Source: Natronogracilivirga saccharolytica | GTDB lineage: Bacteria; Bacteroidota; Rhodothermia; Balneolales; Natronogracilivirgulaceae | Direction: 5' to 3' | Assembly: GCF_017921895.1 (NCBI RefSeq) | Contig: NZ_JAFIDN010000003.1 | Span: forward strand, 1-64,000 | DNA: 64,000 bases | In this document: positions 34,850-42,279 of the stretch, in pieces | Numbering within the stretch: position 1 is the stretch's first letter | How the letters are laid out: every line of letters starts with the position of its first letter | Notes under the pieces: generated by a model | The model's database searches: none | What the model was told of the DNA's origin: nothing | The model's input: the letters and a program-made list of their open reading frames with translations, nothing else | Made by a program: the position numbers and the translations under genes

Positions 34850-35194
34850 ATGAAACTCATCGACAATCAGCATTCCATACTGTTGGGCAAAACAATGGAT
34901 GCGCTCACGCTGCGGCAGAAAATGACCTCATCCAATATTGCCAATATGGATACTCCGGGCTATAAGAAACTGAATGTCAGTTTTGAGGATGAACTGCAGC
35001 GTGCCCAGGACAAAGGGGGCGTCCGGGCGATGAATACCGTCAATCCGACTATTGAAGAAACAGATGAGAAGCCGGTGCTGGAAGACGAGCTGCTCGAAAT
35101 GACCGACACGCAGATCCGCGTCAATGTGATGACCCGATCGCTGCGTCACCATTTTGACATGCTCAGAACCGGAATCACCGGTATTAACCGATAA
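34850..35194 (+). CDS. flgB: Flagellar proximal rod protein FlgB
   Basis: A 114-residue rod subunit. The N-terminal SILLGKTMDALTLRQKMTSSNIANMDTPGYKK carries the flagellar rod signature (NIANxxTPGYK). The C-terminal MTDTQIRVNVMTRSLRHHFDMLRTGITG is the conserved coiled-coil partner. I place the start at ATG 34850 (MKLIDNQ). An upstream in-frame ATG at 34793 lies inside the conserved part of the RNA element and adds 19 residues with no FlgB character. It is the first gene of the sigma-54-driven operon. Confidence 0.92.
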   Translation: MKLIDNQHSILLGKTMDALTLRQKMTSSNIANMDTPGYKKLNVSFEDELQRAQDKGGVRAMNTVNPTIEETDEKPVLEDELLEMTDTQIRVNVMTRSLRHHFDMLRTGITGINR

Positions 35195-35218
35195 CAATAA
35201 CCTCCTTCCAATACAGCC

Positions 35219-35728
35219 ATGTTACCAGATCGACTTTTTTCATCATTTCAGACAGCGGCCGGGGGCTTGTCGGTTCAGCGGGAAAAAATTGGTGCGGCAA
35301 CGAACAATATTGCCAACGCCGGAACATCCGCCCCCAATGGATCCGCGGATGTTTACCGTCCGCAATCCGTGCAGACGGGAACAGGGGACAGGCAGGATTT
35401 TCAAAGAATGCTGCTTGACAGTATATCCACACTGCGCCAGACACGTCCGGGCCATCATGCGGTATCCGGTGGAAGCGTCAGTCAGGGCAATCCGGGTTCT
35501 TCCTCTTCTGATTTTGGTCCGACCGCCCAAATGGTGGAGTCTGACAATTTCCGGCATGAATTTGACCCGAACCATCCCGACGCTGATGAAAACGGGATGG
35601 TCAGATACCCCGATGTTGACCTGATTCGTGAAATGACGCAGCTGGTGAGTGCCAATCGTCTGTATGAAGCGAATCTGAGTGCCATCGAGGCAGAAAAGCA
35701 GATAATCAAACGATCACTTGAAATATAG
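35219..35728 (+). CDS. flgC: Flagellar proximal rod protein FlgC
   Basis: A 169-residue rod subunit exported by the flagellar type III system. The N-terminal LFSSFQTAAGGLSVQREKIGAATNNIANAGT is the rod signature, and the C-terminal NGMVRYPDVDLIREMTQLVSANRLYEANLSAIEAEKQIIKRSLEI is diagnostic for FlgC. The middle part (residues 35-110) is longer and more Ser/Gly-rich than in typical FlgC of about 140 residues. It follows flgB by 24 nt and precedes a small unknown gene rather than fliE directly. Confidence 0.94.
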   Translation: MLPDRLFSSFQTAAGGLSVQREKIGAATNNIANAGTSAPNGSADVYRPQSVQTGTGDRQDFQRMLLDSISTLRQTRPGHHAVSGGSVSQGNPGSSSSDFGPTAQMVESDNFRHEFDPNHPDADENGMVRYPDVDLIREMTQLVSANRLYEANLSAIEAEKQIIKRSLEI

Positions 35729-35739
35729 AACAGAGCATT

Positions 35740-35970
35740 ATGAATGTCTCATCTCTTATAAACTCCTTTCAGGCACAGGACACCTCGCGCACTACGAGCC
35801 TCAGACAGGCAGCGGCGACTGCCGGTCCAGCAAAACTGACGGACGAAGAGTCACGGATGATCCACAGGGAATTTTCCGGAACTGAGGAAATTACATTTTA
35901 CAACGGAAGCGGCGAGTCAAAGCAGCAGATGGTTGCCGGCAGAGGCCAGCATCTGGATACGATAATTTAA
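35740..35970 (+). CDS. Small unknown protein between flgC and fliE
   Basis: A 76-residue protein: a Ser/Thr/Ala-rich N-terminus (MNVSSLINSFQAQDTSRTTSLRQ), then KLTDEESRMIHREFSGTEEITFYNGSGESKQQMVAGRGQHLDTII. The start lies 11 nt after flgC and the end 25 nt before fliE, so it is co-transcribed with rod genes. There is no signal peptide or membrane helix. The second half resembles the short 'LTxxExxMIxxxF' helices of small flagellar-locus proteins, but I know no family. It could be a rod-export helper or chaperone, or a substrate; this is inferred from location only. Confidence 0.65.
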   Translation: MNVSSLINSFQAQDTSRTTSLRQAAATAGPAKLTDEESRMIHREFSGTEEITFYNGSGESKQQMVAGRGQHLDTII

Positions 35971-35995
35971 ATCTTAAACTCAGGATAACGTCATT

Positions 35996-36307
35996 ATGAG
36001 TACGCCATTAGAGCTCAGAGGCTTGCAGCAGCCGTTCCAGGCTGAGCCGGGTCAGGAGCGTCAGCAGTTGAAAACGCCGGAGTCGGCGGACAGTTTTTCC
36101 GACATGCTTTCAAGGGCAGTCAATTCGGTAGACGAAACCATGAAAACATCGGAGCAGAGCATCCAGGATTTTGCCGCTGGAAAGACTGAAAATGTTCATG
36201 AGGTGATGATCAACATGCAGCGCGCTCAGCTCAGTTTTCAGATGATGGTGGAGATGCGGAACAAAGCCATCGAGACCTATCAGGAAATCAGCAGAATGCA
36301 AATATAG
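35996..36307 (+). CDS. fliE: MS-ring/rod junction protein FliE
   Basis: A 103-residue FliE. The signature SFSDMLSRAVNSVDETMKTSEQSIQDFAAGKTENVHEVMINMQRAQLSFQMMVEMRNKAIETYQEISRMQI covers most of the protein and matches the family end to end. The first 30 residues are variable. It forms the adapter between MS-ring and rod. It is followed by fliF after 11 nt, the usual order. Confidence 0.96.
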   Translation: MSTPLELRGLQQPFQAEPGQERQQLKTPESADSFSDMLSRAVNSVDETMKTSEQSIQDFAAGKTENVHEVMINMQRAQLSFQMMVEMRNKAIETYQEISRMQI

Positions 36308-36318
36308 GGTAACCGTAA

Positions 36319-37956
36319 ATGGGACGTTTAACTGAATCTTTCCGATCCTTTTTCGAGCCGCTCAGTCCGGCGCAGAAGTCCATTTTTGCACTTCTTGTTG
36401 TGGGCCTTCTCACTTTTGTCGGCATGATGTTCTACATGACGCTCAGGCCGGATTATGCGCTGCTGTTCGGATCGCTGCCGTCGGAATCTGCCAATGAAAT
36501 AGTCGAAGAACTGGAAGAGCGAAATGTTTCCTACCGTATTGAGGACGGCGGGCGTTCCATTTTTGTGCGCAGGGAGAATGTGGACGAACTGCGGATGAAA
36601 CTGGCTTCGGTCAGCATGGCACATTCTGATTTCAAGGGATATGAGCTGTTTGATGAAAATGCCCTGGGAATGACCGATTTCATGCAGCGTGTCAATAAAA
36701 AACGGGCGCTTGAGGGTGAGCTTTCACGTTCCATCAGCAGTCTGGAACAGATTGAGCATGCCCGGGTCCATCTCGTCCTGCCAGAGCGGACACCATTCCA
36801 GAGAACCACGGTCGATGCCTCGGCATCTATTGTGGTGAACCTCAAGAGCGGACAGTCGCTCAGTGAACAGCAGGTGCAGGGCATGAGTTCGCTTGTTGCC
36901 GGAAGCGTGGAGGGGCTCGATATTGAAGCCATAACCGTGCTGGATCAGAACGGCAACCGCCTGACGGAAGAAATGCACATGGGCACGGCGCTGGCATCCG
37001 GCTCCAAACAGATGCAGCTCCGGCAGAAAACCGAATCCTACCTGACCGAAAGGGGGCAGACCATGCTGGACCGGGTTCTGGGGCCGGGCAACAGCATCCT
37101 CAGAGTGGCTGCCGAACACGACTTTGAGAAGCTTTCCAGAGAGTCCGACATCATCGATCCGGACAGCAGGGTGATCATATCCGAAGAGAGAAGGTCCGAG
37201 ACCAACAGCGACGAAGGATTTCAGACTTTGCCCATTGATGAATTCACGCCTCTGGAGCTTCGCGGTGAAACGGTGATGACGTCATCCCGGAACAACGAAA
37301 ATGTGATTCAAACCCGGAACTACGAAGTCAACACCATACGTGAGCTATTTGAAAAACCACAGGGTGATATCAACAGGCTGAGCGCTTCGGTCCTGCTGAA
37401 TTACAAGCAGACGGTCCAGGAGGATGAAAACGGGGAGCAGATGGTTGTTGCCGAACCCTATACGGATGAGGAGATTGATGAACTCCGCGGTGTTGTTGAA
37501 GCGGCGCTTGGTATCAACGGTGACCGCGGCGACGTCATCACCATTACGCAGCGTGAATTTTACGATCCGATGGCGGATCCGTATCAGCATGTCATGGAGC
37601 AGCCGTTTCCCTGGAATCAGGTGTTACGATGGGTGTTGATTGCAGCTGCACTGGCAGCCGTGGCCGCATTGCTATACAACATGTCGCAGCGGTTCCGTGA
37701 AGAGAAGCATCCGGTTCTGTTCGGCGAGTTTTCCGGAGGGCAGGATGTGGATGTTGCCGGTGATGGCCAGGAACAAGATGAAGAGGGAATTATGTCTGAA
37801 GAAGAAGAGGACTTCTACAACCGCAAGCTGTCGTCAACTGCACGTAAACAGCTTGATGACAAATCATTTGTAACCGAGGAAATCCGGGACTTTATCGAAA
37901 TGCAGCCGGATGACGCAGCCAATGTGGTTCGGGCAATGATGGCAACAGAGAAATAA
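36319..37956 (+). CDS. fliF: Flagellar MS-ring protein FliF
   Basis: A 545-residue MS-ring subunit. Two membrane helices lie at about residues 23-43 and 435-455. Between them are the ring-building domains: LFGSLPSESANEIVEELEERNVSYRIEDGG at the start and HARVHLVLPERTPFQR...ASIVVNLKSG in the middle. The cytoplasmic tail is acidic and ends DFIEMQPDDAANVVRAMM, the FliG-binding peptide. Length is normal. fliG follows after 15 nt. Confidence 0.97.
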   Translation: MGRLTESFRSFFEPLSPAQKSIFALLVVGLLTFVGMMFYMTLRPDYALLFGSLPSESANEIVEELEERNVSYRIEDGGRSIFVRRENVDELRMKLASVSMAHSDFKGYELFDENALGMTDFMQRVNKKRALEGELSRSISSLEQIEHARVHLVLPERTPFQRTTVDASASIVVNLKSGQSLSEQQVQGMSSLVAGSVEGLDIEAITVLDQNGNRLTEEMHMGTALASGSKQMQLRQKTESYLTERGQTMLDRVLGPGNSILRVAAEHDFEKLSRESDIIDPDSRVIISEERRSETNSDEGFQTLPIDEFTPLELRGETVMTSSRNNENVIQTRNYEVNTIRELFEKPQGDINRLSASVLLNYKQTVQEDENGEQMVVAEPYTDEEIDELRGVVEAALGINGDRGDVITITQREFYDPMADPYQHVMEQPFPWNQVLRWVLIAAALAAVAALLYNMSQRFREEKHPVLFGEFSGGQDVDVAGDGQEQDEEGIMSEEEEDFYNRKLSSTARKQLDDKSFVTEEIRDFIEMQPDDAANVVRAMMATEK

Positions 37957-37971
37957 CAGATCGTTTATACC

Positions 37972-39015
37972 ATGGCAAAAACATTAACGGATTCCGGAGT
38001 AGTTCTGGACGATGTAAAAAAAATGAACGGCATTCAGAAGGCCGCGGTGCTGGTGATATCTGTCGGGATGGACACGGCATCCAAGCTGCTCAAGTCACTG
38101 CGCGACGAGGAGGTGGAGGACCTGTCCCTTGAAATCGCCAGAATCAAAAACGTAAAACCCGAGGTGATCGAGGCTGTCAACAGGGAGTTTTACGATATGA
38201 TGATGGCCAAGCAGTACATACTTGAAGGCGGACTGGACTACGCCAAGAACATTCTTTCAACGGCAAGGGGCACAGATGAGGCCAATGACATGTTCCGGAG
38301 GCTGGAGGCCGAAACCGGATCCAGCGCATTCGGCGTCTTCCAGGCCAATGAGACCACACAGATTGCCAGCTTCATCCAGAATGAACACCCGCAGGTTGCG
38401 GCGCTTATCCTCTCCCAGCTGAAAAAAGAGCGCTCGGCGGAAATCCTTTCCCATCTCAGTGATGAACTGCAGGGGGAAATTTCTTTTCGTCTTGCCTCGA
38501 TGGACAAGATTTCATCCGAGGTCATTGATGAGATTGAAGAGGTGATCAAGGAGCAGATGGGCGGTGTGGATGCCGTCGGCGACCGTGTCAAAGGCGGTAC
38601 GTCCGTAGTTGCAAACATCCTCAACGAAGCCAATATCTCGGTTGAGCGCAACGTGATCAAGGATATCGAGGAAAGAGATCCTGTCCTGGCCGAAGAGATC
38701 AAGAAGCAGATGTTCCTGTTTGAGGATATCGCTCACTTTGACGACCGTACCGTTCAGGTCATCATTAACGAAATGGACAAATCGGATCTGGTTCTCGGAC
38801 TCAAGGGCGTCAGTGACGAGCTCAGCAACAAGTTCCTCAAGAACATGTCAACACGCGCTGTGGACATGCTCAAGGAAGACATGGAGGCGCTGGGACCGGT
38901 GCATGTGAAGGATGTCGAGGATGCACAGCAGCGGATTATCAAGAAAATCAAGCAGCTTGAAGAAGACGGGCAGATAACCACCCGCAAGATGGATGAAAAC
39001 GAAATTGTGGAGTAA
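37972..39015 (+). CDS. fliG: Flagellar motor switch protein FliG
   Basis: A 347-residue rotor protein. The N-terminal FliF-binding domain has LSLEIARIKNVKPEVIEAVNREF. The middle domain has the EHPQ motif (FIQNEHPQVAALILSQLKKERSAEILSHL). The C-terminal torque helix has VLAEEIKKQMFLFEDIAHFDDRTVQVIINEMDKSDLVLGLKG, with the charged residues that contact the stator. It is complete and normal in size. fliH begins 8 nt later. Confidence 0.97.
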   Translation: MAKTLTDSGVVLDDVKKMNGIQKAAVLVISVGMDTASKLLKSLRDEEVEDLSLEIARIKNVKPEVIEAVNREFYDMMMAKQYILEGGLDYAKNILSTARGTDEANDMFRRLEAETGSSAFGVFQANETTQIASFIQNEHPQVAALILSQLKKERSAEILSHLSDELQGEISFRLASMDKISSEVIDEIEEVIKEQMGGVDAVGDRVKGGTSVVANILNEANISVERNVIKDIEERDPVLAEEIKKQMFLFEDIAHFDDRTVQVIINEMDKSDLVLGLKGVSDELSNKFLKNMSTRAVDMLKEDMEALGPVHVKDVEDAQQRIIKKIKQLEEDGQITTRKMDENEIVE

Positions 39016-39022
39016 TGCCCTT

Positions 39023-39688
39023 ATGTCCCGAAGAATTATAGACAAGAGCAAATTTTCCTGGAAGGAGGAAGATCGATTCAAGCTGGATTACAAGATGGTC
39101 TTCGAGGACAGAAAACCCCTCGAAGAGCCGGAGGTTCCGGACGTGGATCAGATTCTTGAGGCGAAACTCAATGAATGGAACAAGCAGCTTGAAAAAGCGC
39201 GTAAGGTAGCTTTTGAACAGGGCTACAAGCAGGGCCGGTCCGACGGGATGAGCCAGGCCCGCGAGGAACTTGATCAGCGCCTCGGCAGCCTGGGCAGCCA
39301 GTTTCAATCCGCATTTGAAGCGTGGAAATCCAATGTGGATTTGCTCAAACCCGGGATTCTGCAGCTGGTGTTTGATATCACCGAAGCCATACTGGAGATG
39401 CCGGTAACCAACGGTACCATGCGCAACAAGCTGGAGGCGGAGCTTTCGGAGCTGATTCAGGAAGTCGACAAGAAATCCAGGCCGGTACTGTGGGTTTCCG
39501 CTGATGACTACGAACTGGCGGAGTCGCTGATCACAGAATACGGTGAAAACACAGGTGTCATTCTGCGTGTCGGTAAAAACTGCAAGCCGGGGGAATATCA
39601 GCTGGACACAAACCGGGAGAAGATTGTCCGCGACTTCAGGCAAATGCTTTACGATTTCAAGGATTCCCTGATCCTGCCAAAATCCTGA
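39023..39688 (+). CDS. fliH: Flagellar export ATPase regulator FliH
   Basis: A 221-residue FliH. After a charged N-terminal region comes a coiled coil (ILEAKLNEWNKQLEKARKVAFEQGYKQGRSDGMSQAREEL), then the FliI-binding domain (LKPGILQLVFDITEAILEMPV...VLWVSADDYELAESLI). The EQGYKQGRSDG segment recalls the GxxxG repeat of the family. The start is ATG 39023 (MSRRIIDK), 8 nt after fliG; an upstream in-frame ATG at 38993 overlaps fliG. It controls the FliI ATPase, encoded next. Confidence 0.88.
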   Translation: MSRRIIDKSKFSWKEEDRFKLDYKMVFEDRKPLEEPEVPDVDQILEAKLNEWNKQLEKARKVAFEQGYKQGRSDGMSQAREELDQRLGSLGSQFQSAFEAWKSNVDLLKPGILQLVFDITEAILEMPVTNGTMRNKLEAELSELIQEVDKKSRPVLWVSADDYELAESLITEYGENTGVILRVGKNCKPGEYQLDTNREKIVRDFRQMLYDFKDSLILPKS

Positions 39689-39700
39689 CAGAGTAATACA

Positions 39701-41041
39701 ATGAGCACCAGCACCATATCCCAGCAGTCACTTTCCGGACATTTCGGGCAGATCCGTGATAAGATCCCGCTCATACCATCCGGGCCGAAGCGATACGGCA
39801 AGGTGTCAACGGTTATCGGGACCATCGTCGAATGCACCGGATTGCAGGCATGTGTCGGAGAGATTTATGCGATCCATACCCAGACGGGAAAGACCATTCT
39901 GTCGGAAGTGGTGGGTATACGCGAGAAAGAAACGCTGCTCATGCCCTATGACCGCATTGAAGGATTGAAGTCGGGCTGTCTGGTGGAACTGAGCAGCCGG
40001 CCGATGACCCTGGCCATCGGTGACGATATGCTGGGACGTGTTGTGGATGCTGACGGGCTGCCGATCGATCACAAGGGCGCCATTCTCAACGGCGAACACC
40101 AGCCGGTGTATAACGATCCGCCCGGACCGCTGGAGCGGACACGGATTGATGAACCCATGTTTACCGGTGTGCGGGCGATTGATGCGATCAACACGCTGGG
40201 AATGGGGCAGCGTATGGGGATTTTTGCGGGCTCTGGCGTCGGGAAAAGTGTCCTGATGGGGATGATAGCACGCCATTCAGCGGCGGATGTGAATGTCATC
40301 GGGCTGATAGGCGAGCGGGGGCGCGAGGTGAGCGAATTTATTACCGATGCCCTTGGTGAGGAAGGTCTGAAGCGGTCGGTGGTTGTTGCGGTTACTTCGG
40401 ATAATGCTGCGATGAGCCGGGTCAAAGGTGCTTCAACCGCAACCGCCATAGCGGAATATTTTCGCGATAAAGGAAAAAATGTCCTCCTCATGCTGGATTC
40501 GGTCACCAGGGTTGCGATGGCACAGCGGGAAATCGGGCTGGCATCCGGAGAGCCTCCGACGACCAAGGGATACCCTCCCAGCGTGTTTGCCTTGCTTCCA
40601 AAGGTGCTGGAGCGGGCCGGAAAAACGGATAAAGGCAGCATCACCGGACTCTATACGGTGCTGGTTGACAACGATGATATGAATGAGCCGGTAGCCGATG
40701 CCGTGCGCTCCATTCTCGACGGCCATATCGTTCTTTCACGGAGACTTGCGCATAAAAATCATTATCCGGCGATAGACGTGCTGGAGAGCGTGTCCCGGGT
40801 GATGCCGCAAATTATTTCGCCGGAAGACCGGAGTGTGGCAATGAAGGCGAGAGAGATTCTGGCCACCTACAGGGAGGCCGAAGATCTCATAAACATTGGT
40901 GCATATGTAAAGGGGTCAAATCCGAAAATTGACGAAGCGATCAAAAAAAATCCGGGTTTGGAATCATTTTTGAAACAGAACATGGATGAGGCGGACTTCA
41001 ACAAGGATTTATGGGGTTCGCTGAAGAAGCTCACAAGCTGA
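39701..41041 (+). CDS. fliI: Flagellar export ATPase FliI
   Basis: A 446-residue F1-beta-like ATPase of the flagellar export apparatus. Walker A, GSGVGKS, is at residues 177-183. The ATPase signature PSVFALLPKVLERAG is at about 288-302, with GYPPS before it. Walker B is in NVLLMLDSVTRVAMAQREIGLASGEPP, and VIGLIGERGREVSEFI is a typical strand. It is full length with no missing motif. It follows fliH by 12 nt and precedes fliJ by 74 nt. Confidence 0.97.
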   Translation: MSTSTISQQSLSGHFGQIRDKIPLIPSGPKRYGKVSTVIGTIVECTGLQACVGEIYAIHTQTGKTILSEVVGIREKETLLMPYDRIEGLKSGCLVELSSRPMTLAIGDDMLGRVVDADGLPIDHKGAILNGEHQPVYNDPPGPLERTRIDEPMFTGVRAIDAINTLGMGQRMGIFAGSGVGKSVLMGMIARHSAADVNVIGLIGERGREVSEFITDALGEEGLKRSVVVAVTSDNAAMSRVKGASTATAIAEYFRDKGKNVLLMLDSVTRVAMAQREIGLASGEPPTTKGYPPSVFALLPKVLERAGKTDKGSITGLYTVLVDNDDMNEPVADAVRSILDGHIVLSRRLAHKNHYPAIDVLESVSRVMPQIISPEDRSVAMKAREILATYREAEDLINIGAYVKGSNPKIDEAIKKNPGLESFLKQNMDEADFNKDLWGSLKKLTS

Positions 41042-41115
41042 AAACAGACCGGCAACACAATTTTTCATGATTTGCATCTGAGTAAAACCAGACAACACAA
41101 AATAAAACCAGGCAC

Positions 41116-41544
41116 ATGTCCTTTAAATTTTCATTGGAACCGGTACTGAAAGTCCGGGAGCACAGAGAAAAAGTGCAGAGGCAGAAACTTGCCGAGGAGA
41201 TGAAGCGCAAGCAGCGGATCAGCGAGCAGAAGGAGGCAGTGCAGGCAGACCTCGAGCAGTTTCTGGGACAAAAAGACAAGCACAAAGTCTATGATGTCCA
41301 AAAGCTCAGAAACAGCTATGCCCATCTTGAGCACTCTCATAATGTAATGGGAAAGCTGGAACGCGATATGCAAAAAGCCGAGGATGCCATCCACAAGGAG
41401 CGCAACAAGCTTGTAACGGCGCACCGCGAAACCCATATCATGGAAAAAGCAAAAGACCGGGAGTTCTCCGCCTGGAAAGAGGATCTGGAAAGAAACGAGC
41501 AGAAAGCCATGGATGAAATTGCAACCCAATATTATAACCGATGA
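41116..41544 (+). CDS. fliJ: Flagellar export chaperone FliJ
   Basis: A 142-residue, almost entirely helical protein that should form an antiparallel coiled coil (FKFSLEPVLKVREHREKVQRQKLAEEMKRKQRISEQKEAVQADLEQF, then EHSHNVMGKLERDMQKAEDAIHKERNKLV). The FSLEPVLKVRE start is diagnostic of FliJ. Normal length is about 145. FliJ acts as the stalk of the FliI ring and as an escort for chaperones. It is followed by a hairpin and the third RNA element. Confidence 0.92.
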   Translation: MSFKFSLEPVLKVREHREKVQRQKLAEEMKRKQRISEQKEAVQADLEQFLGQKDKHKVYDVQKLRNSYAHLEHSHNVMGKLERDMQKAEDAIHKERNKLVTAHRETHIMEKAKDREFSAWKEDLERNEQKAMDEIATQYYNR

Positions 41545-41550
41545 TAAAAT

Positions 41551-41579
41551 AAGGTCGCGACATTTCACTTCGTGACCTT
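41551..41579 (+). other. Hairpin between fliJ and the third RNA element
   Basis: AAGGTCGCGA pairs with TCGTGACCTT (one G-T) around a 9-nt loop, starting seven bases after the fliJ stop. No T-run follows, so it is not a classical terminator. It may protect or process the message upstream of the RNA element at 41614, or help to pause transcription. Confidence 0.5.
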
Positions 41580-41613
41580 CGGCTCAAGCGACGTCATAAA
41601 TCCAAACAATTAA

Positions 41614-41691
41614 ACAGATGAAATACCAATGACAGAGCATAAGCTCTGACACACAGACAAATGATTAAAACTGTCATGGTATTACATCTGT
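41614..41691 (+). ncRNA. Structured leader RNA motif, copy 3 (candidate riboswitch)
   Basis: The cleanest copy. ACAGATG/CATCTGT is a perfect 7-bp stem. After an A-A mismatch AATACC/GGTATT follows, then a bulged A and ATG/CAT. P2 is CAGAGC(ATAA)GCTCTG at 41633-41648, differing from copy 1 in four of six pairs while keeping all pairing. CACACAG is at 41650-41656 and ATGATTA at 41661-41667. A short P3 (GAC/GUC) is possible and corresponds to GGC/GCC in copy 1. The ATG of the motE-like gene is 27 nt after the 3' arm, and its context ACAGATGAAA repeats the 5' arm exactly, so the 3' arm could pair with either. Confidence 0.78.
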
Positions 41692-41718
41692 CATTATAAA
41701 TCGATTTTTTTAAAACAG

Positions 41719-42279
41719 ATGAAAGCATTAAAAATATTAGGAATTGTTGTTGGTACCTTTGTCGGGACATCAGTCCTGATGTTTTTTTTGTATCCGCACA
41801 TTCATCCTGATCGTGCAGGGGACGTTGAGAAGCTGGATGAGGACCCTCTTATGGCCGGTTCGGTCTGGGAAGGCGATGTGATGAGTCCGGAGGAGTGTGA
41901 GAGCCTGCAGTCCGAACTGGAAAGCCTGCACTCCGAGAATGCCGAACTGATGAGCCGCATCGATTCACTGGATAATGAAAATGAAAAGCTGAAGGCAGAA
42001 TTGGCGGATCTGGAGTCGGCGGAGCCGCAGCCAGCCGATGAGGCCGGCATTCCGGCAGCCAACGGCACTACCATAACCATGGATGACGAAGATTTTGCAG
42101 AACGGGTTAAAAGTCTTCTGAACCTGGACGAGGAAGAGCTGGCACCGATCGTACAGAATATGGAAGATTCGCAGCTTGTACGGCTTTACCGGAGTGCCGG
42201 AAGCATTCAAAGGGAGAAACTGCTTCGCTCACTTGCCCCGGACCGGGCTGCAAAACTAATGAATGAGGTGATGTCATGA
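41719..42279 (+). CDS. MotE-like flagellar protein (MgtE-N-like domain)
   Basis: A 186-residue protein: a membrane helix at residues 7-26, an acidic linker, a coiled coil (ESLQSELESLHSENAELMSRIDSLDNENEKLKAELADLE) and a C-terminal helical domain (AERVKSLLNLDEEELAPIVQNMEDSQLVRLYRSAGSIQREKLLRSLAPDRAAKLM). This is the layout of MotE/MgtE-N-like proteins found next to fliJ or fliK in many flagellar operons, where they help stator or export function. It is preceded by the third copy of the RNA element and overlaps fliK by 4 nt (ATGA). The symbol is not certain. Confidence 0.8.
   Translation: MKALKILGIVVGTFVGTSVLMFFLYPHIHPDRAGDVEKLDEDPLMAGSVWEGDVMSPEECESLQSELESLHSENAELMSRIDSLDNENEKLKAELADLESAEPQPADEAGIPAANGTTITMDDEDFAERVKSLLNLDEEELAPIVQNMEDSQLVRLYRSAGSIQREKLLRSLAPDRAAKLMNEVMS

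Noticed and set aside
34652-41691. The repeated motif as a REP/MITE mobile palindrome or the c-di-GMP-I riboswitch
   Set aside because: A mobile palindrome would not be fixed in strand and distance to start codons; c-di-GMP-I lacks match in its core and tetraloop. Neither can be fully excluded by eye.
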